From Actinomyces sp. (GTDB lineage: Bacteria; Actinomycetota; Actinomycetes; Actinomycetales; Actinomycetaceae): a DNA stretch of 64,000 nt. Location of the stretch: NCBI RefSeq assembly GCF_030530635.1, contig NZ_JAUMUL010000003.1, positions 1 through 64,000 on the forward strand. Direction: 5' to 3'. The position numbers and the translations under genes are program-made. The notes under the pieces were generated by a model. It saw only the letters and a list, made by a program, of their open reading frames with translations. It ran no database searches and had not been told where the DNA came from. Numbering within the stretch: the first letter of the stretch is position 1; each line of letters begins with the position of its first letter. This document shows, in pieces, positions 1 through 8,546 of this stretch.

Positions 1-45
1 ACCATCACCACCGTACTCGCCCTCACCTTCACATACACCCCATGA
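1..45 (+). CDS. C-terminal end of an upstream gene (partial)
   Basis: An open frame enters from the left edge and ends at TGA 43-45. Its last fourteen codons are hydrophobic and threonine-rich (TITTVLALTFTYTP), which would fit the end of a membrane segment. The stop overlaps the ATG at 42 as ATGA, the usual sign of translational coupling. The fragment is too short to assign a function. Confidence 0.4.
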   Translation, partial: TITTVLALTFTYTP

Positions 46-595
46 ATAACCCTCCTGTTACGGTGTTAGCTGGCTTTGTGCTGTTGCTATGGGGGGTGCA
101 ATGGGCTGTGCAAGCTTCTGGGCTCTCACAAATCAGTCCTATTAGCCCGCTTGATAGGTCGATGGCGTCTCGTCTCATAGAAGGTGGTGGGGTGTTTGCC
201 TTTGTTTGGTGGCGGTCCACATTGGGAGCGGCAGCTGGTTTCTTTCTTATTCCGAAGTGGCGCCCAAGGGGCTGCTATGATTCGCTGACAATCGTCATTG
301 CATTGTTCTGCGCTTTGTGTATGGCTCTGCTTATCCGTATCCTTTCCGTAAGTGGTGAGTACGGAACCTGCGCCTACCCGTGATGCTGGCCGAACCCGTG
401 GGACTTAATTGCACTGGCGGCACCTTTCTTTGCCGGTTTGTTGACTCTGGCGGTGATGGCGTGCTTCGCGGATCGGATCCCTCTGTGGGGCGTTGTCTGT
501 GCCCGACGGCTGTGTACTTGGTGGGGATGGTGTTGCTGGCGGCAACGTGGGACCGCTGGTTACTGCCGTTCTTCGCGGGCCCGCCGCCCTGGTAG
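42..595 (+). pseudogene. decayed small membrane-protein gene (in-frame TGA plus frameshift)
   Basis: The frame beginning at ATG 42 gives a membrane-like protein with hydrophobic stretches near residues 7-24 and 85-100, and stops at TGA 381-383. The same frame immediately continues with another membrane-like stretch (PWDLIALAAPFFAGLLTLAV) up to about 495. Membrane-like coding then moves to another frame (AVYLVGMVLLAATWDRWLL) and ends at TAG 593-595. The best reading is one small polytopic protein broken by a nonsense codon and a frameshift. GC is about 55% here, well below the rest of the window. The family is not recognised; a shorter functional protein ending at 383 cannot be excluded. Confidence 0.5.
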
Positions 596-685
596 TTCCC
601 AACGACGTTGTCAGTGCCGCCATCATCCCTAACGCCGCCTTTTTGTTCATCCCGCTACGTTGCTCCTACTCGAACAGGAATCATC

Positions 686-1717
686 ATGAACCAGAGGTCC
701 GTCCCTCGCCCTAGCCTTCCCATGCGCATGTCCCGCCGGAGCCTGCTGTCCGGATTCAGCATCGGAGCCGGTGCCGCCGTCCTCATCTCCGTTAGTCCTG
801 CGGCGCGGGCCGCCGGGGCTGAAGTCACTGTCAGCCCCGGGGACGAGACCATGGACATAGCCACGACCGACGGCACGACCGTGATCGTGCCGGTGCTGCT
901 CGGTGGAACCCTGACGGTGGCCGGCGGCAGCCTTCCATCGGGGACTGGCATCACCGTCACCTGGGCCTCCGCCCTGTATGCCGCCGAGGAGGCGCCGTCA
1001 CTGACCCGTGGTGCCGAGGCCTTCGAGTGCTTCTTCCAGGACACTCCATCTGACGACGGCACGACGGGCGTCGTCACAGTGGTGCTGGGTGCCGAGCTGC
1101 CTGAGGGCGTCTACACCCTGGCCCTGGGCTCGGTTCGCGCCCTGACCTACCCCGACGACGTCATTGCCCCACCCGCGGCCACCGCCATCACCCTGGCGCT
1201 CCCGGACGGGGACCAGCAGGTCACCCAGGAACCGGCCGACACGGGCGCGAGCACCGACCTGCGGTGGGGTGCGACCATCGGCGTCACGTGGAGCGCGTTC
1301 CGCTGGGGCGACGGCTACCACCTGTGGAAGCCGGACGTCGTCGCCATCCACTCCGTCGGACCGTCACCGATTCCGGCTGGGGCCGTCATCGACGTCCAGG
1401 TGGATGCCGGCGCCTTCACGTCTCTGGCTGTCGGCCCGGAGGGAGGATAGGTATCCGGCGCCGTTGATGGCGTGGTTCTGCGCGCCTCCTACGCGCTGCC
1501 CGAGCCGATCGGCGCCGATGCGATTGTGACCGTGCCCGTGGATGCCGCCGTTGCCGAACTCAGTGGTGAACTCACATCTTACGAGCCGCCACTGCTGGCG
1601 CTGACGAGCGTCGACGCCTCCCAAACCCAGCGTTTGACGGGCCTGGAGACCATCAGCCGGGAGGACCATGCCGTCGATTCCGCCAGCAAGATGTTCTACG
1701 GCATGGACCAGGACTGA
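686..1717 (+). pseudogene. Tat-exported protein gene interrupted by an in-frame TAG
   Basis: The ATG at 686 follows an AGGA ribosome-binding site. The N-terminus has a twin-arginine signal (SRRSLLSGFS, then a hydrophobic run ending at ARA). The mature part is rich in Val, Thr, Gly and Asp, like secreted beta-sandwich proteins. The frame meets TAG at 1448-1450 after about 254 residues, then continues without any shift for 89 more codons of the same composition to TGA 1715-1717. Full length would be about 343 residues. No LPXTG anchor or known family is seen. Read-through or a truncated functional product is possible, but with the broken neighbour upstream, decay is the simpler explanation. Confidence 0.55.
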
Positions 1718-1781
1718 CGGCGGAATCGTTGCCATTGGGGACTGATCATCACGCCCGGCCACCAGGCCCCGGCCGCCTGGC

Positions 1782-1793
1782 TATCCTGTCCGG
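1782..1793 (+). promoter_or_regulatory. leaderless promoter -10 for menC
   Basis: TATCCT at 1782-1787 is followed by exactly six bases and then the GTG start, so the predicted transcript begins at the start codon. No ribosome-binding site is present. Confidence 0.5.
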
Positions 1794-2975
1794 GTGACCA
1801 TCCCCAACCGCGGCCCGGCGTCCGCCTCAGCCCGCGCGCGCGGTGAACTCGACCTGGACGCGCTGCGCACCAGTGCAGGCGGGCGGTTGCTGGCTGACAT
1901 TGACCGGGCAGTCGTCTGGGACGTAGCGCTGCGCACACCCTTCCGCGGTCTGACCCGCCGCGACGGCGTGCTCCTGCACGGCCCCGCGGGTTGGGGCGAG
2001 TTCGCCCCCTTCTGGGACTATGACGCCGACGCCTGCGCCCCCTGGCTGGCATCCGCCCTCGAACAGGCCACCGGTGGAAGCTCAGACCTACCCCGCCGCC
2101 GCAATACCGTCCCCGTCAACATCACCGTTCCCGCCGTCGCCCCCGACCGGGCGCGCGCCCTCATAGCCGAGGCCGGCGCGGGCACCGCCACCGGCCCCAC
2201 ACGCAGTGCCTCCCGCCGGTCCGACGCCGTCCCCGTGACCGTCAAGATCAAGGTCAGCGGCGCCCGCATCCTAGAGCGCCACGCCCTGGCCGCCGACATG
2301 GCACGCATTGAGGCCGTCCGCGACGCCATCGGCCCGCGGGGGCGTATCCGCATCGACGTCAACGGCGCCTGGGACCCGGAAACCGCCCGAAAGATCCTGC
2401 CGCTACTGGACACCGCCGCCCAGGGCCTGGAATACGTCGAGCAGCCCTGCGGCTCCGTCCAGGCGCTGGCCGAATTGCGCCGCCTGGTGAATATTCCCAT
2501 CGCCGCCGACGAGTCGATTCGCCTGTCCGCCGATCCGCTGGCCGTCGCGCGCCTAGAGGCCGCCGACGTGGCCATTGTCAAAGTCGCGCCGCTGGGCGGC
2601 GTGCGCCGCGCCCTGAACCTGGCCGAACGCCTGGGCCTGCCCGCCGTCGTCTCCTCAGCCTTGGACACCAGCGTCGGAATTGGCGCCGGCCTCGCACTCG
2701 CGGCCGCCCTCCCAGAACTCGAGCACGCCTGTGGGTTGGGCACCGTTCGACTGCTGGCCCGCGACGTCGCCGTCCCCTCCGCGGTTCCAGCCGACGGCGC
2801 ACTCCCCGTACATCCCGTGCACGTCTCCCGCGCCCTGCTGCGCACGGCCTCCGCCGGCGCCGAGGTCACCGGCCACTGGCAGGTGCGGTTGGCGCATATC
2901 ACCGAGGCCCTGGAACGCAGACGCAGGCAGGAGACCGCCGATCCCACTCGCGCCGTGGCGGGGCTGCGCCTATGA
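1794..2975 (+). CDS. menC: o-succinylbenzoate synthase MenC
   Basis: MenC dehydrates SHCHC to o-succinylbenzoate in menaquinone synthesis. The 393-residue protein has the enolase-superfamily layout: the catalytic KxK pair at Lys151/Lys153, metal ligands Asp188 (IDVNGAW), Glu216 (YVEQPC) and Asp239 (AADES), and a second catalytic Lys263 (VKVAPLGG). The N-terminal WGEFAPF stretch matches actinobacterial MenC. It carries about 35 residues more at the N-terminus than mycobacterial MenC as I remember it. The GTG start is supported by a -10 box six bases upstream. Its stop overlaps menD as ATGA, so the two are coupled. Confidence 0.9.
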   Translation: MTIPNRGPASASARARGELDLDALRTSAGGRLLADIDRAVVWDVALRTPFRGLTRRDGVLLHGPAGWGEFAPFWDYDADACAPWLASALEQATGGSSDLPRRRNTVPVNITVPAVAPDRARALIAEAGAGTATGPTRSASRRSDAVPVTVKIKVSGARILERHALAADMARIEAVRDAIGPRGRIRIDVNGAWDPETARKILPLLDTAAQGLEYVEQPCGSVQALAELRRLVNIPIAADESIRLSADPLAVARLEAADVAIVKVAPLGGVRRALNLAERLGLPAVVSSALDTSVGIGAGLALAAALPELEHACGLGTVRLLARDVAVPSAVPADGALPVHPVHVSRALLRTASAGAEVTGHWQVRLAHITEALERRRRQETADPTRAVAGLRL

Positions 2976-4804
2976 GCATCACCGATCCCGCCGCCCCCGG
3001 CACCGCTTCGGTGACGGTCCCCGCACGCCCGCCGTCGCTTCTGGCCGCACACGCCGTCGTCGCCGCCCTGATCCGCGGCGGCGTGCGGCAGGTGATTCTC
3101 GCACCCGGCTCCCGTTCCGCGCCCCTGATCCCGGCGCTGGCCGCCGCCGAGCGGGAGGGACGGCTGCGGGTGCGTGTCGCCATCGACGAACGCAGTGCCG
3201 CCTACATGGCCCTGGGTTGTTCCCGTGCCGAGCTGCGGGCAGGAAGTCGGTGCCCGGCGGCCGTCGTCACCACCTCCGGCACCGCCGTGGCCAACCTGCA
3301 CCCGGCCGTCGCCGAGGCCGACGCCGCCGGTGTACCGCTGATTCTGGTGACCGCCGACCGGCCCCACGAGGCGGTCGGCACCGGCGCCAACCAGACCACT
3401 GAGCAGACCCGCATCTTCGGGGCGGCTCCCCGTGCGGTGATCGACCTGCCCGCGGACATCACCGCCGACCTGGGTGAGACCGCGGCCTCCCACGCCATCG
3501 CCGGCCAGGTGCGCAGACTGGTGGACGCCGCCACCGGCCGCACGAATAACGACCCTGGGCCGGCCCAACTCAATGTCCGTTTCCGTCCGCCGCTTGCGCC
3601 CGCCGCCGGTATGGACCACCGGTCCGGGGTCGTGCAGGATCCAATCCCGGTCCCCGCTGCGCCGGTTTCGGCCGCCCCATCCGCCCTGAGCCCGCCTGCC
3701 GCCGGGGGAGGGGCAGCATCGCGATACCGGCCCCGACACGAGGACGAACGCGGTGTTGTCATCGCCGGAGACGGCCTCGAAACCGCTGGCCGGTACGCGC
3801 GCGCCCTCGCCGAACAACTGGACTGGCCGCTGCTGGCCGAACCGACCTCCGGAGCGCGTGGCGGCCCCCAGGCCCTGACCCGCTACGCCGAACTGCTGGC
3901 AAGTCCCGCCGGCACCCGCCTTGCCGACCAGGTGGAGCGCATCGTAGTCACCGGACATCCGAGCCTGACCCGCCAGGTCGGCGCCCTACTGGCTCGCGGC
4001 GACCTGCCTATCGACGTGCTCACCACCACCGCCCGCTGGACCGACGTCGCCGGCACCGCCGCCCGCATAGTTCCGCTCGGTGCGCCCGCCGCGATATCGA
4101 CCCATCCCGATACGGGGCTGCTGCCTCCACCCGCCGACCTGGCCGCCACCCTCGGATTCGGAGGGGGCCCGCCGGGCTGGGCGCGGGCGTGGCGGGACGC
4201 CGTCGCCTCCCTGCCCTCCCCGCTGGCCCGGAACCGGCTGGACGCGGATACCGCCGTGGCCGCCGTATGGGAGGCGAGTCGGGACTGCGACTGTGCGCCT
4301 CTGCTCGTGGTTGGCTCCTCCCTGACCATCCGCCGTCTGGACCGGCTGGCGACACCCGCCGTCGGCCCGGCACCGGCTGCGATCGCCAACCGGGGTCTGG
4401 CCGGTATCGACGGCACTCTCGCCACTGCGCTCGGCGCCGCCATCACTGCCGGGCCCGTACGCGCCGTCGTCGGCGACCTGACCTTCCTGCACGACGCCAT
4501 GAGCCTGTTGCGCGGCGGCATGGAGGTCGAGCCCGATCTGCAGGTTGTGGTCGTGGACGACGGCGGAGGCGCCATCTTCTCCACCCTGGAGTACCCGGCA
4601 GTCACCCCCCGGGCGGACCTGGCCCGATACTTCACCACGCCTCAGGCCGTCGACCCGGGCGCCCTTGCCGCTGCCCTGGGCGCAACCGTCCACCGGCCGC
4701 CCGATCTGGCCGCCCTGCGGGCACTTCTCGCCGCACCGGTACGAGGAGTCAGCATGGTGCACATACGCATACCGACGGCCTCGGACCAGAGGGCGGCACG
4801 TTGA
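2972..4804 (+). CDS. menD: SEPHCHC synthase MenD
   Basis: MenD is a thiamine diphosphate (ThDP) enzyme that joins 2-oxoglutarate to isochorismate. The 610-residue protein opens with the typical ILAPGSRSAPL and has the ThDP-activating Glu73 in IDERSAA, TTSGTAVANLHPAV, and TADRPHE with NQTTEQ. The C-terminal ThDP domain has VGDLTFLHD. The metal-binding segment reads VVDDGGGAIFSTLE, whereas the family usually shows an Asn followed by an acidic or Asn residue and GG; this variation is noted separately. Length is slightly above the usual 550-590, partly from a linker rich in Pro and Ala near residues 215-255. It overlaps menC by four bases. Confidence 0.92.
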   Translation: MSITDPAAPGTASVTVPARPPSLLAAHAVVAALIRGGVRQVILAPGSRSAPLIPALAAAEREGRLRVRVAIDERSAAYMALGCSRAELRAGSRCPAAVVTTSGTAVANLHPAVAEADAAGVPLILVTADRPHEAVGTGANQTTEQTRIFGAAPRAVIDLPADITADLGETAASHAIAGQVRRLVDAATGRTNNDPGPAQLNVRFRPPLAPAAGMDHRSGVVQDPIPVPAAPVSAAPSALSPPAAGGGAASRYRPRHEDERGVVIAGDGLETAGRYARALAEQLDWPLLAEPTSGARGGPQALTRYAELLASPAGTRLADQVERIVVTGHPSLTRQVGALLARGDLPIDVLTTTARWTDVAGTAARIVPLGAPAAISTHPDTGLLPPPADLAATLGFGGGPPGWARAWRDAVASLPSPLARNRLDADTAVAAVWEASRDCDCAPLLVVGSSLTIRRLDRLATPAVGPAPAAIANRGLAGIDGTLATALGAAITAGPVRAVVGDLTFLHDAMSLLRGGMEVEPDLQVVVVDDGGGAIFSTLEYPAVTPRADLARYFTTPQAVDPGALAAALGATVHRPPDLAALRALLAAPVRGVSMVHIRIPTASDQRAAR

Positions 4805-5017
4805 CCGCGGCCGCGGTGGCTCAGCAGTGTTCCATAGTTCACCCCAGAGAACCTGCAATCTCGGTGAATGACAGCGGATGGCGGGTCAGTTACGCGCATC
4901 CGAGAGCTACGGCATCGCTCACAGGCAAGTTTCAGACTAGTGTCGGAGATGGCCCAGGTCAGAAGTATTGGGTGAGATGCATCTAGCGAGCGGGCCTAGG
5001 GCCCGAGGAGGAGAGAT

Positions 5018-6622
5018 ATGAGTTCGAACGACCCCTTCGGCCCGTTGGGTGACGCCGAGCAGTCCTCAGGTGACGCCACTGAACCCTTGCCCGGTGGCGC
5101 GACGTCCCACCGCGCGGATCACGGCTACGGCGGTTCCGGCGCGAGCGCAGGTTACGGCAGTGGCGGCGTGGGATACGCCGGTGCCGGCTCATCGCCCTAC
5201 ACCTCCGCACCCAAGCCGCCGGCAGGATACAATTTCGGCCGCAGCTCCGCCTCGACCTCCGGAGCCTCCCCCTCCCAGCAGGCCGCCTACGGTCACTCGG
5301 CGGACCTGGCCGCCGGTGGGACCGACTACCAAGGCTCCTATCAGCCTCCCAGTGTTCAGAGTTCCGGCGGTGCGGGCGGGGGGCTGCCCCCATATGATTC
5401 TCTGACCCCCTCCGGTCCCGAGACGGGAGGTCGTCGCCGCGGACCGGGTTGGGGCGGCGTCATCGTCACCTCGCTGGTTACCGCGCTGCTCGCATCCGGC
5501 GGGGCGGTTGCGGCCGTCAATTTCCTGGGCGGCAGCAACGAGACCGCAGGCTCCTCTGCTGCGCCGACCGCGATTGCCACCGGCGCCACCACCCAGACGG
5601 TCACCTCGACCGGAAATGCTCCGGATTGGAAGGCGGTCACGGCAGCCGTAGCCAATTCTGTGGTCGCCATTACCGTATCGGTGAATGACGGTACAGCTGT
5701 CGGCTCCGGCGTCATTCATGATGCCGACGGGCATATCATTACCAACAACCATGTGGTGGCTGGTGCCTCCCGGATTCAGGTAACGCTGGCGGATGGGCGA
5801 ATCTATGAGGCGGAGGTGACCGGCACTGATCCTGCAACTGACCTTGCAGTGATACGGCTGAAGAACGCGCCGAACGACCTCACGGTCGCCCGGTTCGGTG
5901 ACTCCAATGACCTGGTAACCGGTCAGGATGTCATGGCCATCGGAAATCCTCTGGGGTTGTCCTCCACGGTTACCACCGGCATCATCTCTGCCCTGGACCG
6001 ACCCGTGGTTACCACGCAGGAGGAGCCGACACCCGAGTCAGACCAGTCTTCTTCGCTTCCGGACGCTCTAAGTGGGCTGCTGGGCCAGTCTCAGACCAAC
6101 GCAACACAGGTTTACACCAACGCCATTCAGATCGATGCAGCTATCAATCCCGGCAACTCCGGTGGCCCGCTCTTCGATGAGACTGGCGCCGTTATCGGTA
6201 TTACTAGCTCGATAGCGTCAATGCCCAACGGTGCCGGGGGTTCATCGGGATCGATCGGTATCGGCTTCGCTATCCCCTCTAATCTGGCGCAGAAGATCGC
6301 CGCTCAACTCATAGAGGCGGGTAAGGCCACCCACGCCTACCTGGGTGTGGCGATCGGCAACGGAGGTGCCGTCACCGCGGACGGCGTCACTCGCGCTGGC
6401 GCCGAGGTCGGCACCGTCGAGTCCGGATCGCCCGCGGGGGAGGCCGGCATCAAGGAGGGTGACGTCATCACGGCCATCAACGACAAGGCCACTAGCCAGG
6501 CCGCCGCCCTGACCGGTTTCGTACGCCAGTACTCGGCGGGCGATGAGGTGACTCTCACGGTCATCCGGGACGGCGAGGAGATGAAAATCCCGGTAACGCT
6601 CAAGGAGCGAGCGGACTCCTGA
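5018..6622 (+). CDS. HtrA/DegP-type membrane-anchored serine protease with PDZ domain
   Basis: This 534-residue protein has a Gly/Ser/Tyr-rich cytoplasmic N-terminus (about 1-140), one membrane segment near 145-170, a trypsin-like domain and a C-terminal PDZ domain (about 440-525). The catalytic triad is visible as His245 (NNHVVAG), Asp275 (ATDLAVI) and Ser381 (GNSGGPLF). The active domain is therefore predicted outside the membrane, where such proteases handle misfolded envelope proteins. The start is fixed by a strong GAGGAGGAGA ribosome-binding site. A 213-base spacer separates it from menD, so it is probably transcribed on its own. A large hairpin follows the stop codon. Confidence 0.88.
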   Translation: MSSNDPFGPLGDAEQSSGDATEPLPGGATSHRADHGYGGSGASAGYGSGGVGYAGAGSSPYTSAPKPPAGYNFGRSSASTSGASPSQQAAYGHSADLAAGGTDYQGSYQPPSVQSSGGAGGGLPPYDSLTPSGPETGGRRRGPGWGGVIVTSLVTALLASGGAVAAVNFLGGSNETAGSSAAPTAIATGATTQTVTSTGNAPDWKAVTAAVANSVVAITVSVNDGTAVGSGVIHDADGHIITNNHVVAGASRIQVTLADGRIYEAEVTGTDPATDLAVIRLKNAPNDLTVARFGDSNDLVTGQDVMAIGNPLGLSSTVTTGIISALDRPVVTTQEEPTPESDQSSSLPDALSGLLGQSQTNATQVYTNAIQIDAAINPGNSGGPLFDETGAVIGITSSIASMPNGAGGSSGSIGIGFAIPSNLAQKIAAQLIEAGKATHAYLGVAIGNGGAVTADGVTRAGAEVGTVESGSPAGEAGIKEGDVITAINDKATSQAAALTGFVRQYSAGDEVTLTVIRDGEEMKIPVTLKERADS

Positions 6623-6627
6623 GCGCA

Positions 6628-6663
6628 GTAGGTGGCCTTGATAAGTTTATCAAGGCCACCTAC
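6628..6663. repeat. 36-bp near-perfect palindrome after the HtrA-like gene
   Basis: Two 17-base arms (GTAGGTGGCCTTGATAA and its exact complement) flank a two-base centre. It starts five bases after the protease stop codon, so it could end that transcript, although no T-run follows. Its centre also forms the upstream operator-like site of the next gene. Confidence 0.8.
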
Positions 6664-6682
6664 TGTTGGTAAACTTACCTGC
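6639..6682 (+). promoter_or_regulatory. ATPase promoter with two operator-like palindromes
   Basis: Site 1 (TGATAAGTTTATCA, 6639-6652) and site 2 (TGGTAAACTTACCT, 6667-6680) match at 11 of 14 positions when one is reversed; their centres are 28 bp apart. The right half of site 1 supplies a -35-like TTATCA (6647-6652). Seventeen bases later site 2 contains the -10-like TAAACT (6670-6675), seven bases before the ATG. A factor bound to both sites would cover the whole promoter. Confidence 0.6.
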
Positions 6683-7909
6683 ATGAGGGCTCCTCTTGAC
6701 TCGCCATTCAGTCCGGGCTCGGACACCGTGCCCGAGGTGTGGGCTGGCCGCGCCGTCCAGTTCGGCGACTGGCGGGACGTGCTCCGCCCGCGACGCCTGG
6801 CCGGCATCCACGAGCGGGGCCGCATAATCCTAGGAGAGGTGGGTTCGGGAAGGTCATCCCTGGTGCGGCGGATCGCCCGGGACGCTGCCGACGCCGGTGA
6901 CTGGGTCACCCCGCAGCTGCGCATCTCGTCCGGAACCGATCCCATCCAGCGGGTGGCTGCGGCCCTGCTGGAGCTGGCTGCCGCCGCGGGGCTGGCCGCG
7001 GCCCGCGAGCAGCGCATATCCGAGTTGCTGCGGAGGGTCGAGGCCGTCGCTGGCTCCGCCGCCTCCCCGTCTGTGAGTGCGCTGGAGGGACCGGAGCCGT
7101 ACACCGTTCTGACCGACCTGCTGATCGAGATCGGCCGCGCCGCCGTTCAGCGCCGGGACGTCATGGTGCTGATCCACATCGACGAGGTGCAGAACATCAC
7201 CGATGAGGGTGCCCGCTCACAACTGCTGAGCGTGCTTGGCGGCGCCCTGGCGCACGATGAGGCCGTCGACATCCCGCGCGGCGTGCAGGTCGATCGCGGC
7301 CTCCCGATCGCCGTGTACCTGACCGGACCGTCCCAACTCGCAGACGTGGCGGGCACGCGTATAGGTGCGACCTTCGCCCGCCACTTCCGCACCATCACGC
7401 TGGATGCCATCGATGACACCGCGCTCATGGCCGCGCTCCAGCCCTTTGTTACCGAGGGCTGGCCGACCGCCGCCGCCGACGGTATCGACCCGGTGTTCAT
7501 GGAACCCGCGGCGCAGCGGGCAATCGTAGAGCTGTCGCGCGGAGAGCCGTTACTCTTCCAACTCGCCGGAGAACGTGCCTGGTGCGCGGGTACCGACAAG
7601 CTCATCACCGCCGCGCAGGTGCGAACCGGGTGGCGTGATGCCGCGCCGGAGGCCGAAGCACACGTACAGCGCATCCTGGACCGACTCACCCCGCGCGAAC
7701 GGCAGTTCCTCGAGGCCATGGCTGATTTTGCGCCCGAGGACCGCACCCTGACCAACATCGCCTGCGCCGTCGGATACGAGAAGGGAACCGAGGCCGGTCC
7801 GACGGCGCAGCACCTGGATCTCACCTGGCGCATAATCCACCGTGGCCGCCCCTACCGCTTCCGGCACCGTGCCATTGAGGCCTACCTCACCTCGGACTGG
7901 CCCTGGTAG
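6683..7909 (+). CDS. stand-alone AAA-type ATP-binding protein
   Basis: This 408-residue protein has a Walker A motif GEVGSGRSS and a Walker B motif VLIHIDEVQN, followed by a sensor-like LTGPSQL stretch, so it is a P-loop ATPase of the AAA/STAND type. The N-terminal SPFSPGSDTVPEVWAGR is reminiscent of the PFxPGxGxxPxxxAGR start that I associate with an actinobacterial ATPase family of unknown role. ATG 6683 is chosen because a -10 box sits seven bases before it. No partner gene lies beside it. The last 23 bases overlap the 3' end of the convergent tetR gene. Function is unknown. Confidence 0.7.
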   Translation: MRAPLDSPFSPGSDTVPEVWAGRAVQFGDWRDVLRPRRLAGIHERGRIILGEVGSGRSSLVRRIARDAADAGDWVTPQLRISSGTDPIQRVAAALLELAAAAGLAAAREQRISELLRRVEAVAGSAASPSVSALEGPEPYTVLTDLLIEIGRAAVQRRDVMVLIHIDEVQNITDEGARSQLLSVLGGALAHDEAVDIPRGVQVDRGLPIAVYLTGPSQLADVAGTRIGATFARHFRTITLDAIDDTALMAALQPFVTEGWPTAAADGIDPVFMEPAAQRAIVELSRGEPLLFQLAGERAWCAGTDKLITAAQVRTGWRDAAPEAEAHVQRILDRLTPRERQFLEAMADFAPEDRTLTNIACAVGYEKGTEAGPTAQHLDLTWRIIHRGRPYRFRHRAIEAYLTSDWPW

Positions 7910-8519
7910 TGCTTGGATCGCGCGGTTCCAGAGCCGATCGCAGCGTGGGGGCCAGTTGGGCCACGACGTCGTCGGCCGACAGTGAGGCGACCGGCTCCAG
8001 CCGTAGCAGGTAGCGGGTCAGGAACAGCCCGGAGAAGATCGTTGCTGCCGTGGCCGCCCGCTGCTCGGCATGTACGCCGCCTATGTGCTCGGTCAGGCGC
8101 CCGACCATCTCCGTGTGCAGATATTCCCGCAACACCCGCAGCGCCGCCTCGGAAGTGAGGGCATCGGCGAACAGGCGGGCGAGCCCGTCGCGGTAGCCGG
8201 GGCGGTCCCATGCGGACAGCGCCGAGCGCAGCAGCGCCGGCGCCAGGTGCTCCGGCGCGACCTTGGCGGAAACAATGTCGAAGCCACGCGCCGGGCTCAG
8301 CGCCAGCTCCGCGACCGCACGGAAAAGTCCCTCCTTGGAACCGAAGTAGTAGGTGATCAGGGAGTGGTCCACGTCGGCTTGGGCCGCAATTGACCGTAAC
8401 GACGTGCCGGCGTAGCCGGCCTGTTCGAAGCGCTTCCGTGCGGCGGCCAGGATTCGTTCGCGGGTGTCCGAGGGGCCAGAAGGGCGCCCCCGCCGTTTAT
8501 TCACCACAGTAGAAATCAT
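7887..8519 (-). CDS. TetR/AcrR-family transcriptional regulator
   Basis: This 210-residue protein has an N-terminal helix-turn-helix of TetR type (ERILAAARKRFEQAGYAG, then DVDHSLITYYFGSKEGLF) and a ligand-binding C-terminal part. It is divergent from the ABC exporter operon, with only 27 bases between the two start codons, so it very likely controls that operon and itself. The inducing ligand cannot be deduced. A second possible start, GTG five codons in, would give VNKRRGRPSG at the N-terminus. Confidence 0.88.
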   Translation of the reverse strand: MISTVVNKRRGRPSGPSDTRERILAAARKRFEQAGYAGTSLRSIAAQADVDHSLITYYFGSKEGLFRAVAELALSPARGFDIVSAKVAPEHLAPALLRSALSAWDRPGYRDGLARLFADALTSEAALRVLREYLHTEMVGRLTEHIGGVHAEQRAATAATIFSGLFLTRYLLRLEPVASLSADDVVAQLAPTLRSALEPRDPSTTRASPR

Positions 8520-8546
8520 GGTGGGCGCAGGAGTCTCCTGGCAAGC

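Noticed and set aside
381..383. TGA as selenocysteine
   Set aside because: No insertion-element-like hairpin follows, the frame is disrupted again downstream, and the protein resembles no selenoprotein.
1448..1450. TAG as pyrrolysine
   Set aside because: Pyrrolysine coding is almost unknown in this group and no supporting genes are seen; a nonsense mutation is simpler.
2018..3958. Minus-strand frame of 646 codons over menC and menD
   Set aside because: Long antisense frames are common in DNA with this GC and codon bias. Both real genes on the plus strand have full motif sets.
8520..8546. A definite TetR operator in the 27-base spacer
   Set aside because: GGAGTCTCC-like dyad text is present (AGGAGTCTCCT), but it is short and overlaps a possible ribosome-binding site, so I do not list it as a feature.
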